A stretch of DNA of 64,000 nt from Subdoligranulum variabile (GCF_025152575.1 NZ_CP102293.1:558001-622000); one strand, 5' to 3'; shown: positions 40,308-49,475, numbered from the stretch's first letter. Numbers and translations: made by a program. Notes: generated by a model not told the origin, from the sequence alone.

Positions 40308-42560
40308 TTACAGCACCTTGTGGCAGGTACGGGCAATGACATCCAGCTGCTGTTCGCGGGTCAGGTCGATGAACTTGACCGCGTAACCGGAGACACGGAT
40401 GGTGAAGTTGGCGTACTCTTCCTTCTCGGGATGCTCCATGGCGTCGATCAGCTTCTCCTTGCCGAAGACATTGACGTTCAGGTGATGGGCACCCTGGTCA
40501 AAGTAACCGTCCATGACCTGGACCAGGTTCTCCACACGCTCCTGCTCACCGTGACCCAGCGCATCGGGGCTGATGGTCTGTGTGTTGGAGATGCCGTCCA
40601 GCGCCCAGTGATAGGGCAGCTTGGCCACCGAGTTCAGGCTGGCCAGCAGGCCGTGGGTCTCGGCACCGTAGCTGGGGTTGCCGCCGGGGGCAAAGGGAGT
40701 ATATGCCTTGCGGCCGTCCGGCATGGCGCCGGTGGCCTTGCCGTACACCACGTTGGAGGTGATGGTCAGGATGGAGGTGGTGGGCTCGGAATTGCGGTAG
40801 GTGTGGCGGCGCTTGATCTTCTCGATGAAGGTGCGCAGCAGATTCACCGCGATGTCATCGGCACGGTCATCGTCGTTGCCATACTTCGGGAAGTCACCCT
40901 CGATCTCGTAGTCGGTGACCAGGCCCTGCTCATTGCGGATGCACTTCACCTTGGCGTACTTGATGGCGCTCAGGGAGTCCACCACATGGCTGAAGCCCGC
41001 AATGCCGGTGGCAAAGGTGCGGCGCACATCGGTGTCGATGAGGGCCATCTCAGCGGCTTCGTAGTAATACTTGTCGTGCATATACTGGATGAGGTTCAGG
41101 ATGTTGACATACAGACCGGCCAGCCAGTCCATCATGACGTCATACTTCTTGACCACCTCGTCGTAGTCCAGATATTCGCTGGTGATGGGCGCATAGGCGG
41201 GCCCCACCTGCTCGCCCAGCTTCTCGTCCACGCCGCCATTGATGGCGTAGAGCAGGCACTTGGCCAGGTTGGCGCGGGCGCCGAAGAACTGCATCTCCTT
41301 GCCGGTCTGGGTGGCAGATACGCAGCAGCAGATGGAGTAGTCATCGCCCCAGACCGGCTTCATGACGTCGTCGTTCTCATACTGGACCGAGGAGGTCTTG
41401 ATGGAGATGCGGGCGGCGTAATCCTTGAAGGTCTTGGGCAGGGCGGAAGAATAGAGCACTGTGATATTGGGCTCCGGGGCGGGGCCCATGTTTTCCAGCG
41501 TGTGCAGGAAGCGGAAGTCGGTCTTGGTGACCATGGAACGGCCGTCCATGCCAATGCCGGCCACTTCCAGGGTGGCCCACACGGGGTCGCCGCTGAACAG
41601 CTGGTTGTAGCTGGGGATACGGGCAAACTTGACCATACGGAACTTCATGACCAGATGGTCGATGAGTTCCTGGGCCTGCTCCTCGGTGAGGATGCCGCGC
41701 TCCAGGTCACGCTGGATATAGATATCCAGGAAGGTGGACACACGGCCCACACTCATGGCGGCGCCGTTCTGGGTCTTGATGGCGGCCAGGTAACCGAAGT
41801 ACAGCCACTGGACAGCTTCCTTGGCGTTGGCGGCCGGCTGGGAGATGTCGTAGCCATAGGCAGCGGCCATCTCCTTCATGCCCTTGAGGGCGTTGATCTG
41901 CAGCGCGATTTCCTCACGCAGACGGATCACATCATCCAGCATGGTGCCGTCACCGCAGTTATCGAAATCATTCTGCTTTTCCTTGATCAGGAAATCAATA
42001 CCGTACAGCGCTACACGGCGGTAGTCGCCCACGATACGGCCACGGCCGTAGGTGTCGGGCAGACCGGTCACGATGTGGCTGTGGCGGGCCTTGCGCATCT
42101 CGGGGGTGTAGGCGTCAAACACAGCCTGATTGTGGGTGCGGGTATACTGGGTAAAGATCTCGTGCAGCTTGGGGCTGGGCGTATAACCGTAGGTGGTGCA
42201 GGCCTGCTCCGCCATCTTGATGCCGCCATAGGGCATGAAGGCGCGCTTCAAAGGCTTATCGGTCTGCAGGCCGACAATCTGCTCCAGATCCTTCAGCGCC
42301 GGATCGATATACCCGGGACCGTAAGCCGTAAGGCCGGAAACCACCTCGGTCTCCATATCCAGAACGCCGCCCTTGGCGCGCTCCTCCTTCTGCAGGACCT
42401 GCAAAGCGCCCCACAGTTTGTTGGTGGCTTCGGTCGGTCCGGCGAGGAAGCTCTCATCCCCGTCGTAAGGTTTATAGTTCTTCTGGATGAAGTCACGGGT
42501 ATTGACTTCTTCCTTCCAGATGCGGCCTTCAAAGCCTTCCCACTGCTTGAAATCTGTCAT
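40308..42560 (-). CDS. pflB: Formate C-acetyltransferase (pyruvate formate-lyase)
   Basis: 750 residues. Converts pyruvate and CoA to acetyl-CoA and formate by a glycyl radical. The glycyl radical block [12 protein letters not shown] carries the radical Gly about 25 residues from the C-terminus; the active Cys pair lies in [31 protein letters not shown] sequence, here with three consecutive Cys. ATG with AAGGAG, 6-nt spacing. Highly conserved codons produce a 765-codon shadow frame on the other strand, which is not a gene. Confidence 0.96.
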   Translation of the reverse strand: MTDFKQWEGFEGRIWKEEVNTRDFIQKNYKPYDGDESFLAGPTEATNKLWGALQVLQKEERAKGGVLDMETEVVSGLTAYGPGYIDPALKDLEQIVGLQTDKPLKRAFMPYGGIKMAEQACTTYGYTPSPKLHEIFTQYTRTHNQAVFDAYTPEMRKARHSHIVTGLPDTYGRGRIVGDYRRVALYGIDFLIKEKQNDFDNCGDGTMLDDVIRLREEIALQINALKGMKEMAAAYGYDISQPAANAKEAVQWLYFGYLAAIKTQNGAAMSVGRVSTFLDIYIQRDLERGILTEEQAQELIDHLVMKFRMVKFARIPSYNQLFSGDPVWATLEVAGIGMDGRSMVTKTDFRFLHTLENMGPAPEPNITVLYSSALPKTFKDYAARISIKTSSVQYENDDVMKPVWGDDYSICCCVSATQTGKEMQFFGARANLAKCLLYAINGGVDEKLGEQVGPAYAPITSEYLDYDEVVKKYDVMMDWLAGLYVNILNLIQYMHDKYYYEAAEMALIDTDVRRTFATGIAGFSHVVDSLSAIKYAKVKCIRNEQGLVTDYEIEGDFPKYGNDDDRADDIAVNLLRTFIEKIKRRHTYRNSEPTTSILTITSNVVYGKATGAMPDGRKAYTPFAPGGNPSYGAETHGLLASLNSVAKLPYHWALDGISNTQTISPDALGHGEQERVENLVQVMDGYFDQGAHHLNVNVFGKEKLIDAMEHPEKEEYANFTIRVSGYAVKFIDLTREQQLDVIARTCHKVL

Positions 42561-42604
42561 AACGTACTCCTTCTCATGGTATATATTCCATATGTGGTGT
42601 TCGC

Positions 42605-42629
42605 GCAGATATTATAATACCATATCTGC
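42605..42629 (-). promoter_or_regulatory. Proximal pflB promoter with overlapping inverted repeat
   Basis: Minus strand TATAAT (42611-42616); TTGCGT lies 19 nt upstream. GCAGATAT and ATATCTGC (42605-42612, 42622-42629) form an inverted repeat with 9-nt spacing that covers the -10, typical of an operator. Confidence 0.55.
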
Positions 42630-42682
42630 AAAAAAACGCAAGATGCAAATTCCCATTTTCTGGTGTTCCCTTTGCTGGCTAT

Positions 42683-42707
42683 ATCATATCATTGTAGTAT
42701 GATATTG
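42683..42707. repeat. Inverted repeat upstream of pflB
   Basis: ATATCATA and TATGATAT arms with 9-nt spacing in the AT-rich leader between the distal and proximal promoters. A possible operator or leader hairpin. The rest of 42561-42879 holds only the two promoters and a hairpin at its end; no gene is seen. Confidence 0.4.
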
Positions 42708-42770
42708 TATGTTGTCGTAGCAACTTTTTTGTTGTTTTCTCTGTGCAGCCCGCCTTTCTCTGTAAAAAGC

Positions 42771-42831
42771 CGATAGTTAGTATTAGCTAACTATCGTGGG
42801 ATAATCATACCACCGCCGCGGGTTGCTGTCA
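42771..42831 (-). promoter_or_regulatory. Distal promoter toward pflB with GTTAG-N6-CTAAC dyad
   Basis: Minus strand TTGACA (42826-42831), 17-nt spacer, TATGAT (42803-42808). The dyad GATAGTTAG-N6-CTAACTATC (42771-42794) starts 8 nt after the -10. A transcript would have a ~235-nt leader before pflB. The dyad is followed on the minus strand by GGCTTTTTAC, so it could also act as an early terminator. Confidence 0.6.
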
Positions 42832-42833
42832 AG

Positions 42834-42877
42834 AGCAGAGTCAGCCGCCTTCCCTATGGGGAAGACGGCTGACTCTG
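42834..42877 (-). terminator. Hairpin after the polytopic membrane protein gene
   Basis: GCAGAGTCAGCCG / complement (13 bp) with inner CTTCCC/GGGAAG. It starts 3 nt after the stop; T-run is poor (TCTTGAC). Confidence 0.6.
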
Positions 42878-42879
42878 CC

Positions 42880-44100
42880 TCAGAAGAACAGGAAATGATA
42901 GGTTTCGATGGGGATGTTGTACGACCGGCCCTGCATCAACAGCACCAGAAAGCAGATACCGCTGACAATATGCCAGGCCAGCGCCGTTCCGCAGAGCACC
43001 AGGCGGACACCGAGCGAGCCGCCGCGGGCACCGCTTCTCCAGGCAGTGCAACCCTGCAGCCAGACCGAAACCGATTCCAGCAGGAACACCCAATAGCAGA
43101 TAAAGGGTCCCCACCAGAGATTGGCATGGTAGAGACGCTCCCCGCTCTCCACCAAAAACAGCGCCTCCGCCATGGCCACCGCGAACACAAGCAGACTGAA
43201 CCGATAGCGAAAATTCCGCCAGGCTTGCCGCCCAAACAAAAGGCCTACCGCCACCACAAAGACAAAGGAGCGCAGCAGCCCCAGGACCGACGCCTCATTG
43301 AAGGGCCCCCACAGCATGGCATGCCGGTCAAAATCCACCGTGAAGATCAATTTCATGCCGCTGTCTGCGTCAGCAAACAGGACGTTGGCCTGGATCAGGC
43401 AGAGCGCAATGCTGGGCAGCACGCTGCAGCCCATGATGACCTCCTGCCGGAGATTTTTCCCCCGGGTGCGGACCAGATCGGCGATGAGCAGCAGAAGCAG
43501 GGCCGGTGCAAAGGCAAAGACCAGGCTGGCCTTAAAGCTGGTGGCCAGTGTGAGCAGTATGATATACACCAGCCAGATACGCAGGTCCAGTTTGCCGCTC
43601 ATTCCCTGCCAGGCCCGATAAAACGCCAGAACCGCCAACAGGGCAAAGGGGGCCAGCATGATATAGGTCGTATTATGATAGATGGTGCCGATGACCGTTC
43701 CCTGGTACCAGTACCCTCCCCGCGGTATCCAGACCGCCTGGGCGAAGTTGATCACCAGACTGGTCAGCAGCCGCGCCGGACAGGACCATCCCGGCATGGC
43801 GGGACGCAGCCCCAGGGCAAAGACAGCCACCGCCCCCAGGTGGAACAGCGCCAGCAGCGCAGCGATGCCCCAGCGCCCTCCCAGCGCGTAGGCCGGACCA
43901 ATCAACAGAGAGGTAGTGGAATAAACCATTCCTCGCTGGGCAAAGGCCAGGTGCTGCCCCAGGTCGGAGGTATAGGGGTCGTTGCCGCCCCCCGGCGAAC
44001 AGAGCTGTTGGTAATGCAGCCAGGCCATCGCCACGGCAAAGGCCGCCAGCGCCAGCAGTGCCGCTGCCCACAGCCAGCGTTGTTTTACAGTTTTGGACAA
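42880..44100 (-). CDS. Polytopic membrane protein (possible glycan polymerase or GtrII-like transferase)
   Basis: 406 residues from TTG at 44098-44100 (GAAGGGAAGGAA upstream); the frame is open further upstream but passes through the promoter. About ten hydrophobic helices, a large first loop (HYQQLCSPGGGNDPYTSDLGQHLAFAQRG, read as two parts: an HYQQL and a DLGQHLAFA piece) and positively charged inner loops. The layout recalls Wzy-type polymerases or GtrII/GT-C transferases but no signature was recognised. No transporter lies beside it; location 3.7 kb from the glycosyltransferase set makes a glycan role plausible only. Confidence 0.65.
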   Translation of the reverse strand: MSKTVKQRWLWAAALLALAAFAVAMAWLHYQQLCSPGGGNDPYTSDLGQHLAFAQRGMVYSTTSLLIGPAYALGGRWGIAALLALFHLGAVAVFALGLRPAMPGWSCPARLLTSLVINFAQAVWIPRGGYWYQGTVIGTIYHNTTYIMLAPFALLAVLAFYRAWQGMSGKLDLRIWLVYIILLTLATSFKASLVFAFAPALLLLLIADLVRTRGKNLRQEVIMGCSVLPSIALCLIQANVLFADADSGMKLIFTVDFDRHAMLWGPFNEASVLGLLRSFVFVVAVGLLFGRQAWRNFRYRFSLLVFAVAMAEALFLVESGERLYHANLWWGPFICYWVFLLESVSVWLQGCTAWRSGARGGSLGVRLVLCGTALAWHIVSGICFLVLLMQGRSYNIPIETYHFLFF

Positions 44101-44157
44101 AAGGGTTCCTTCCCTTCCGGCGGCGGACCGCCTGAAATCGGTTTTCCATAAAGCCGT

Positions 44158-44186
44158 ATTGTATAATGATACCATACCCGCCGCAA
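44158..44186 (-). promoter_or_regulatory. Promoter of the polytopic membrane protein gene
   Basis: Minus strand TTGCGG (44181-44186), 17-nt spacer, TACAAT (44158-44163); transcription would start about 50 bp before the TTG. Confidence 0.6.
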
Positions 44187-44256
44187 AACGCAAGAGTTCA
44201 TCTTCTTTTTGGGCAGGCCCACCAAAAACAACCAATGCAGCACCGTGGTTTTTTGC

Positions 44257-44285
44257 TTGCCAAACGCGGCGTAATCCTGTATAAT
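44257..44285 (+). promoter_or_regulatory. Promoter of the small multidrug export family gene
   Basis: TTGCCA (44257-44262), 17-nt spacer, TATAAT (44280-44285), 45 bp before the ATG; divergent from the previous promoter. Confidence 0.75.
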
Positions 44286-44330
44286 AGAGCCTGTTCTGTA
44301 TATGAAAAATTGACACTGTGAGGTTTCACG

Positions 44331-44810
44331 ATGCTGACAAGTTACCTGTATGTTTTCTTCATCTCTATGGTTCCGCTGATCGAGTTGCGCGGTGCGATCC
44401 CCGCCGGCGTTCTTCTGGGATTGCCGCTGTGGAGCGTCTATGTGGTCGCCATCATCGGCAACATGCTGCCAGTGCCTTTTATCTTCTTCTTTGCCCGCAA
44501 GATTCTGGAGTGGGGCGCCGACAAGCCCGTCATCGGCAAGTTTTTCACTTTCTGCCTGCAGAAAGGCCACCGCGGCGGCGAAAAGCTGAAAGCAACCGCC
44601 GGCCGTGGTCTGCCCTGGGCGCTGTTGCTCTTCGTGGGCATTCCTCTGCCGGGTACCGGTGCCTGGACCGGCACCCTGGCCGCCAGCCTGCTGGATATGG
44701 ACTTCAAGTCCAGCGTGCTGGCCTGCATGGGCGGTGTACTGCTGGCCGGCTGCATTATGGGGGCCCTGAGCCTGGCTGGCGTTTCGGCCTTGGGCGCTGT
44801 GGTGGCATAA
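44331..44810 (+). CDS. Small multi-drug export family protein
   Basis: 159 residues, four to five hydrophobic helices. The block SMVPLIELRGAIPAG near the N-terminus and FVGIPLPGTGAWTGTLAASLL are the family signature (Sm_multidrug_ex, PF06695). Function is not established in most bacteria. GAGGT before the ATG; monocistronic with its own terminator. Confidence 0.85.
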   Translation: MLTSYLYVFFISMVPLIELRGAIPAGVLLGLPLWSVYVVAIIGNMLPVPFIFFFARKILEWGADKPVIGKFFTFCLQKGHRGGEKLKATAGRGLPWALLLFVGIPLPGTGAWTGTLAASLLDMDFKSSVLACMGGVLLAGCIMGALSLAGVSALGAVVA

Positions 44811-44842
44811 AGTCTCCGTTCTCCCTTTTCATGCCCTGAGAT

Positions 44843-44879
44843 TTCCCTTGCCCGTCGATCCGGGCAGGGGAATTTTTTT
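44843..44879 (+). terminator. Terminator of the small multidrug export gene
   Basis: TTCCC-TTGCCCG paired with CGGGCA-GGGGAA, followed by seven T. Confidence 0.8.
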
Positions 44880-44921
44880 CGGAATTTCCGGGTCACTTCC
44901 CGAAAGCCGGACATCCAACAG

Positions 44922-44957
44922 GAAGCCGCCTTGTGCTCCATGGCACAAAGCGGCTTC
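44922..44957. terminator. Hairpin before the surface protein stop
   Basis: GAAGCCGC-TTGTGC paired with GCACAA-GCGGCTTC, then TTTTG on the plus strand; converging position with the surface protein gene. Confidence 0.65.
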
Positions 44958-44988
44958 TTTTGATTTTATATGTAATTTTTCGCCATGC

Positions 44989-47346
44989 TCACCGCTTTAG
45001 GAAGCGCTTGCCCGCCCAAAGGAGGACGGCCGCCACCACCAGCACCACCAGGATCACCGGCCATGCCGTGGTTCCGGATGCGGGTTCTTCCCTCTCGGTG
45101 TCCTCAGTGACAATCCCCTGCTCCGGTGTAGACACAGACGGCGTGTTGCTTTCCTCACAGGCAATCACATACCGGGAGAAGTGAGGTGTCACAAAGGTCA
45201 CCAGGCCCGCGTCGGCATCACAGGTCGTATCGCACTCGGTCACCTGGCCATCCTCTGCCAGATACCAGACCACGATGTCTTCGGCTCGCTGTCCCTCCTT
45301 CAAAGTATAAGGCAGCGTGACGACGGCGCGACCTTCCCCGAAATCGGAAATCACCATGCCGCCGCTTTCCAGCGTCAGTTCAAAAACAGGCTGTTCCCCT
45401 GCTTTCTCCGCCTGCTCCTGCGTCATTGATTCCTTTTCCACCGGCGTGACCACCAGCCGGATTTCCTCCGACGCCTGATTCAGAATTGCAGACAGGGCCG
45501 CCCGATCAAAATTCACCTCTGCCGCCGGACTGCGCACCACGAATGCGGCCTTCTCCGATGCAGCCAAGGCACTCAGTTCCTGGACAGGCAATGTCACTTC
45601 CATGCTCCGGGCCGTTTCAGGCGCTTCAATTTCTACGGTCACTGTGACCGCTCCATCTGCCGTTCCGGCTCCGGTGATTGCCCGGTCCACCGCCGCAGCC
45701 AGTGTAGTCCGATCCACCGATGCGGTTGCTTTTTCCTCGCGGATCTCCGCTTGTACCTTCACCGAATTGTCCTGTGCTTGCTGGACAGCCGATGTTGCCG
45801 CTGACGACGACACCGGTCGAGCTGTGGAAAGAGACTTGTTTGCCTGCGTAACAGAAACTGCAACCGGTGTGGGACTGGGCGATGCGGTAGGTTGCGGTCG
45901 TGGTGTCGCCGTTGCCGTGGGTGCAGGTGTGGCGGCAGCGCCCCCGGAAGGCTTTGCCGTGGGAACCGGTGTTGGATTTTCTGTATCAGGGGTCGTTTCG
46001 GGTTGTTCCCCCGTGTCAGGAGTTTCCTCCGGTCGCTCTCCCGTATCAGGGGTCGGCTCCGGCGTTTTTTCAGGAATGTGGATGGTACAGTTTTCAATTT
46101 GCACCGTGGCCGGCGGTTCCGCCCCATACCAGAGGCTGCCGACATACCGCGTGGCTTCCAGCACATCCTTTTTGTCGGGGCCGCTGTAAATTTCTCCCGT
46201 AAAATCACAGCCTGACAGCGTAGGAGGTGTTTTGCCGTTGTTATCCAGATAGGTGCCGGCAAAAGCTCCTACATAGATTCTGCCGGTCTCTTCGTCCTGC
46301 ACTTCGGTCTGCCAGACGACTACATTTTCCACCGTACAGTCCCGGATGATATTCCCATAATGCAGAATACCATTGATGCCTCCAATGCCATTGTAGGCAC
46401 CACTGACCGTAATGTTGCTGACCTTACATCCCGAGGTCACATTCTTATCCTCGCCCATGAAGCCCACGATACCGCCGACATATCCGCCAGTGATGGCCAC
46501 CGCGGAGGTGGCGGCACCGTCTCCTTCCACCGAACAGTCGGTGACGGTGGAGTATCCCTTGCCCAGGATACCGCCTACATACCACCAGCCCCGGATGGAA
46601 ACGCGACCGGTAACATGCACATTGGACAGCTGAGCCTCTGCTCCACCGGAGCCGCCCAGCACCGCAGCCACCTGCAGGCAGCCGGAAACCTGCGCATGAT
46701 CGATGGTGAAATTCCGGATTCTTGCCGCCACATTGGCCGCACCAAAAAGTCCGATGCGGTTGTTTCTGCCGGTATTTTCCAGTGCCCGCGTAATCTTCAG
46801 ATGAGAAATGGTGTGATTCTGTCCGTCAAAAATACCGGCAAAAATTTTGCCCGTATCCGCGCCTCCGATGGGAGTCCACTCCTGTCCGTTCAGATCCACA
46901 TCCGCCCCCAACAGTATAGTCTTCCCGGCGAAAGAATTTCCTTCATTGACCAGTTTGGCCAATCCTGCAAGTTCGGCCGCTGCAGTGAGAGTATACACCT
47001 GCTGCGAAGGCTCATACCAGGCGGTATCCACCGTGACTCCGTCCCATGGTTGTTCCGCCTGCCGTACGGGTTCCGCCGCCTCCTGTGCCAGAAGCTGAAC
47101 TGTTTCCCAGGAAGATCCCACTTCCACAGAAGGATCCGCAGTTTCAGCAGTGGCCTCTTGCCCGGCTGCCGCAACCGTTTCAACTGAGGGTTCCACTGCC
47201 TCCGAGGCAGTCTCTCCGGTAGCTGCGTATGCCGTACCGGCTTGTGTCGTCTCTGACGCCTCTTCCGCCAATGCAGCAAAAGGCACAAGCGTGGCTGCCA
47301 TCATGGCAGCTGCCAAGACCCCCGCCAACCAGTTTTTTCTTCTCAC
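44989..47346 (-). CDS. Large anchored surface protein with beta-helix (GLUG-like) repeats
   Basis: 785 residues, GTG start (GGAGGAGG upstream). Signal peptide (LAGVLAAAMMAATLVPFAALA), an Ala/Glu/Thr-rich linker, then a right-handed beta-helix region (about 130-400) with GLUG-like turns such as GWWYVGGILGKGYSTVTDC and GGYVGGIVGFMGED, a Pro/Thr/Glu linker with PDTGE-type repeats (about 425-500), a beta-rich domain (about 520-735), and a C-terminal membrane helix with a KRFLKR tail. No LPXTG sorting motif; anchoring is by the membrane helix. It probably binds or adheres to glycans or host surface. It sits right beside the mobile-element boundary. Confidence 0.8.
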   Translation of the reverse strand: MRRKNWLAGVLAAAMMAATLVPFAALAEEASETTQAGTAYAATGETASEAVEPSVETVAAAGQEATAETADPSVEVGSSWETVQLLAQEAAEPVRQAEQPWDGVTVDTAWYEPSQQVYTLTAAAELAGLAKLVNEGNSFAGKTILLGADVDLNGQEWTPIGGADTGKIFAGIFDGQNHTISHLKITRALENTGRNNRIGLFGAANVAARIRNFTIDHAQVSGCLQVAAVLGGSGGAEAQLSNVHVTGRVSIRGWWYVGGILGKGYSTVTDCSVEGDGAATSAVAITGGYVGGIVGFMGEDKNVTSGCKVSNITVSGAYNGIGGINGILHYGNIIRDCTVENVVVWQTEVQDEETGRIYVGAFAGTYLDNNGKTPPTLSGCDFTGEIYSGPDKKDVLEATRYVGSLWYGAEPPATVQIENCTIHIPEKTPEPTPDTGERPEETPDTGEQPETTPDTENPTPVPTAKPSGGAAATPAPTATATPRPQPTASPSPTPVAVSVTQANKSLSTARPVSSSAATSAVQQAQDNSVKVQAEIREEKATASVDRTTLAAAVDRAITGAGTADGAVTVTVEIEAPETARSMEVTLPVQELSALAASEKAAFVVRSPAAEVNFDRAALSAILNQASEEIRLVVTPVEKESMTQEQAEKAGEQPVFELTLESGGMVISDFGEGRAVVTLPYTLKEGQRAEDIVVWYLAEDGQVTECDTTCDADAGLVTFVTPHFSRYVIACEESNTPSVSTPEQGIVTEDTEREEPASGTTAWPVILVVLVVAAVLLWAGKRFLKR

Positions 47347-47391
47347 AAAGCTCCTCCTCCGATTCGTTACTTTATAATAAATGCCTCCGTT

Positions 47392-47420
47392 ATTTTATCA
47401 CAATATAATTCTCTACGCAA
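47392..47420 (-). promoter_or_regulatory. Promoter of the surface protein gene
   Basis: Minus strand TTGCGT (47415-47420), 17-nt spacer, TAAAAT (47392-47397), 46 bp before the GTG. Confidence 0.65.
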
Positions 47421-47478
47421 TCCATTTTTTGTTTTTCTGCAGTATTATTTATTCGCTTCAAGTTTTCTGGACCACAAG

Positions 47479-47516
47479 CAAAAACCCCGCCGTGTTCTGC
47501 AGCGAACACAGCGGGG
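47479..47516 (-). terminator. Terminator downstream of the integrase
   Basis: Minus strand CCCCGC-GTGTTC paired with GAACAC-GCGGGG, then TTTTTGC. The 47347-47730 stretch has no gene; it holds the surface-protein promoter, this terminator and integrase-proximal repeats. Confidence 0.75.
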
Positions 47517-47664
47517 CTGGTTTGTTCCATTATCAGTCGATAGGCTTCATCGTGGGGATTATTCTTGGTTTCACCTTAACACGCTTCGTAGCGCTTCACG
47601 ATGCTGTTTTTTCAACAGCCCCCGTCATTCATGATGCCCTGTAATGCTTCGTGATTCTCGTATA

Positions 47665-47705
47665 TTTGCTGTCAATTTGCTGTCATTTCAAGAATTTTGC
47701 TGTCA
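47665..47705. repeat. Three TTTGCTGTCA direct repeats near the integrase end (candidate arm-type sites)
   Basis: TTTGCTGTCA at 47665-47674, 47676-47685 and 47696-47705, in the same orientation, spaced 11 and 20 nt. They lie 26-66 bp from the integrase stop. Tyrosine integrases of phages and ICEs bind short direct repeats beside the core site, so this is probably part of the left attachment site (attL). The core sequence itself was not found because the other end is outside the window. Confidence 0.6.
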
Positions 47706-47730
47706 GACAATTTGTCTCTCCAAGCCCTTC

Positions 47731-48966
47731 TCAAAATACATTCCATGTAGCAGCCAATCGTTCAAACGATTCCTGTTTTTTCTCCTCGGTCGCCTCGGCA
47801 TACACATCCATGGTAGTTTTGATGTCCTTATGTCCCATGACCGATTGGATGACCTTCAGGTTGGTCTCCTGTTCGCAAAGCCTTGTGCAAAAGGTATGCC
47901 GAAGATGGTGCGCAGAAAAATCCGGCAGAAGAATGGCTTCCCGGTGCTCCCTTTTCGCGCTGATTTCCTCTGTGGCATTATAATCGGAAACAATCCTTTT
48001 AATAGCCCGGTTGACAGACTGAGGATTGGGAACATTCCCGAAGCGGTTGCAAAAGATGAACCCGTGCATTCCGTCGATCTCCACATCGTTCCAACCGTTC
48101 TCTAGCTGTTCTTCCCGCAACATTTCAAACGCATCCTGCACAGAGTCAAGCATTGGAATTGTGCGCTCACCGGCTTTTGTTTTCGGCTTTGAGATATGCT
48201 GGACAGAGGTGCGGCTCTCCCCTACCGGATAGTAGACCAGGCTATGGTTGATATGGATCATTCGATTTTCACAGTCAATATCTTCCCAACGGAGGCCCAG
48301 CGCTTCCCCGATCCGGCATCCTGTACCCAGCAATATGGTGAACAACGGCCACCAGTGGAAGTACACCGGATGGTTGGCGACATGTTCCATAAAGGCCCGC
48401 TGCTGGGCCACCGTCAAAGCGTGGCGTATTCCGCTATGCTGGTCAGAATTTTTCTTAACCTCTGCCAGTACCCCATCTGTGGGATTGTTCCGGATGATGC
48501 CATCACGAACCGCCAGCTGAAACGTCGGACGCAAAAGCGTATGGATGCTTTCCAGTGTGTTGATCTGCATCTCTTGCTGTTGCAGCAGGCAGTTATAAAA
48601 CTGAAGCACATCCGAGAAACGTATATCCGCGATCTTCTTGTTACCGAAGGTGTTTCGGACAAAGCGGTCATACATATACAGATAGTTGCTTCGAGTTGTC
48701 TGCCTGAGATTGGCCTTAAGCTTCATATACCGGTCAAATACGAAGTTCACCGTTGCTTTTCCGGCAATATAAATATCCAGACCGTCCAACTGGTTCTTGG
48801 TTAACTCCGCTTCCTTTTCTCTGAGTGTCACAAGGTCGTTTGCATAGATGTACTTGCGCCGTCCAAGCGGATCTGTATAGCAGTAGGAATACCGCTTGTC
48901 GGAACTTCTCTGCATCTCTCCTTTTCGCAGGGCCCTGCCCCGCAGATCTTTTCTTGTCTTTGCCAT
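47731..48966 (-). CDS. int: Tyrosine recombinase (element integrase)
   Basis: 411 residues. N-terminal arm-binding and SAM-like core-binding regions (about 20-170), then the catalytic domain with Arg in LGTGCRIGEALGLRW, HxxR in SAHHLRHTFCTRL, and the His/Tyr region MGHKDIKTTMDVYAEA. It cuts and joins att sites to integrate and excise the element. ATG with GAGGAGG. Transcribed toward the element edge. The Tn916/ICE type integrase is the nearest familiar kind. Confidence 0.93.
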   Translation of the reverse strand: MAKTRKDLRGRALRKGEMQRSSDKRYSYCYTDPLGRRKYIYANDLVTLREKEAELTKNQLDGLDIYIAGKATVNFVFDRYMKLKANLRQTTRSNYLYMYDRFVRNTFGNKKIADIRFSDVLQFYNCLLQQQEMQINTLESIHTLLRPTFQLAVRDGIIRNNPTDGVLAEVKKNSDQHSGIRHALTVAQQRAFMEHVANHPVYFHWWPLFTILLGTGCRIGEALGLRWEDIDCENRMIHINHSLVYYPVGESRTSVQHISKPKTKAGERTIPMLDSVQDAFEMLREEQLENGWNDVEIDGMHGFIFCNRFGNVPNPQSVNRAIKRIVSDYNATEEISAKREHREAILLPDFSAHHLRHTFCTRLCEQETNLKVIQSVMGHKDIKTTMDVYAEATEEKKQESFERLAATWNVF

Positions 48967-49000
48967 ATCAATTCCTCCTCAAAAGGAGAAGGGCTCGATA

Positions 49001-49171
49001 CTACTCACGTTTGGATATAAGTTTTTCCAACGCTTGCAAGACAACTTCTGTCACATTCATTCCATGGCGTTCAGCGTAAGCACAGATCCGTTGATACAAG
49101 GAATCATCGACGCGAACACTCAATATTTTCTTTTTCGGGTGTTCGCTTTTTGGTCTTCCCATATCTGCCAT
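49001..49171 (-). CDS. Ribbon-helix-helix DNA-binding protein
   Basis: About 56 residues from ATG 49169-49171; a GTG four codons before has no room for a ribosome site. Pattern KKKILSVRVDDSLYQRICAYAERHGMNVTEVVLQALEKLI is a ribbon-helix-helix (CopG/Arc-like) fold. A small regulator of the element, possibly of excision or mobilisation genes. Confidence 0.7.
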   Translation of the reverse strand: MADMGRPKSEHPKKKILSVRVDDSLYQRICAYAERHGMNVTEVVLQALEKLISKRE

Positions 49172-49265
49172 ATCTGTTCTCACGCCTCCCTGCCTATAGA
49201 ATACTTTTTGTATGACAAAAAGTCAAGAGTGTATCGAGCATTTTCTTTTCAGCCTGCCTGTAAAA

Positions 49266-49475
49266 TCAGGCAATGTGAAAGGTTTCCAGATAATCCTCAA
49301 AAATCTCGCAATTCACCAAAGCGAGCTTATCAATTTTATAAACCGCCTTGGCTTCTTTTGCCAGAGCCTGAAACTTTGTCAAACCCATGCTATACTTCTC
49401 TGCCCCTTCCTTGTAGCGGACAAATTTTTTGGAAGCCTTCTTGGCTTTCTCAACATCTTTTCGTGCGTATCCCAT
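49266..49475 (-). CDS. DUF6462-family protein
   Basis: 69 residues. VRYKEGAEKYSMGLTKFQALAKEAKAVYKI ... VNCEIFEDYLETFHI is the DUF6462 pattern, common next to integrases in gut Firmicute elements, and resembles excisionase-like winged helix proteins. ATG after AAAGGGAAAG. Likely a directionality factor or accessory; that role is inferred. Confidence 0.7.
   Translation of the reverse strand: MGYARKDVEKAKKASKKFVRYKEGAEKYSMGLTKFQALAKEAKAVYKIDKLALVNCEIFEDYLETFHIA

Noticed and set aside
40320..42617. A 765-codon open frame opposite pflB
   Set aside because: Same cause: codon bias of pflB leaves few stops on the other strand; composition is low-complexity.
42771..42794. GATAGTTAG dyad as a simple terminator
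   Set aside because: It is AT-rich, begins about 8 nt after a strong -10, and a similar dyad with the same spacing recurs at the sRNA promoter without a T-run, so an operator is the better reading.
42561..42879. ZTP/pfl-type riboswitch upstream of pflB
   Set aside because: No match to the conserved pfl-motif sequences; only dyads and promoters are present.
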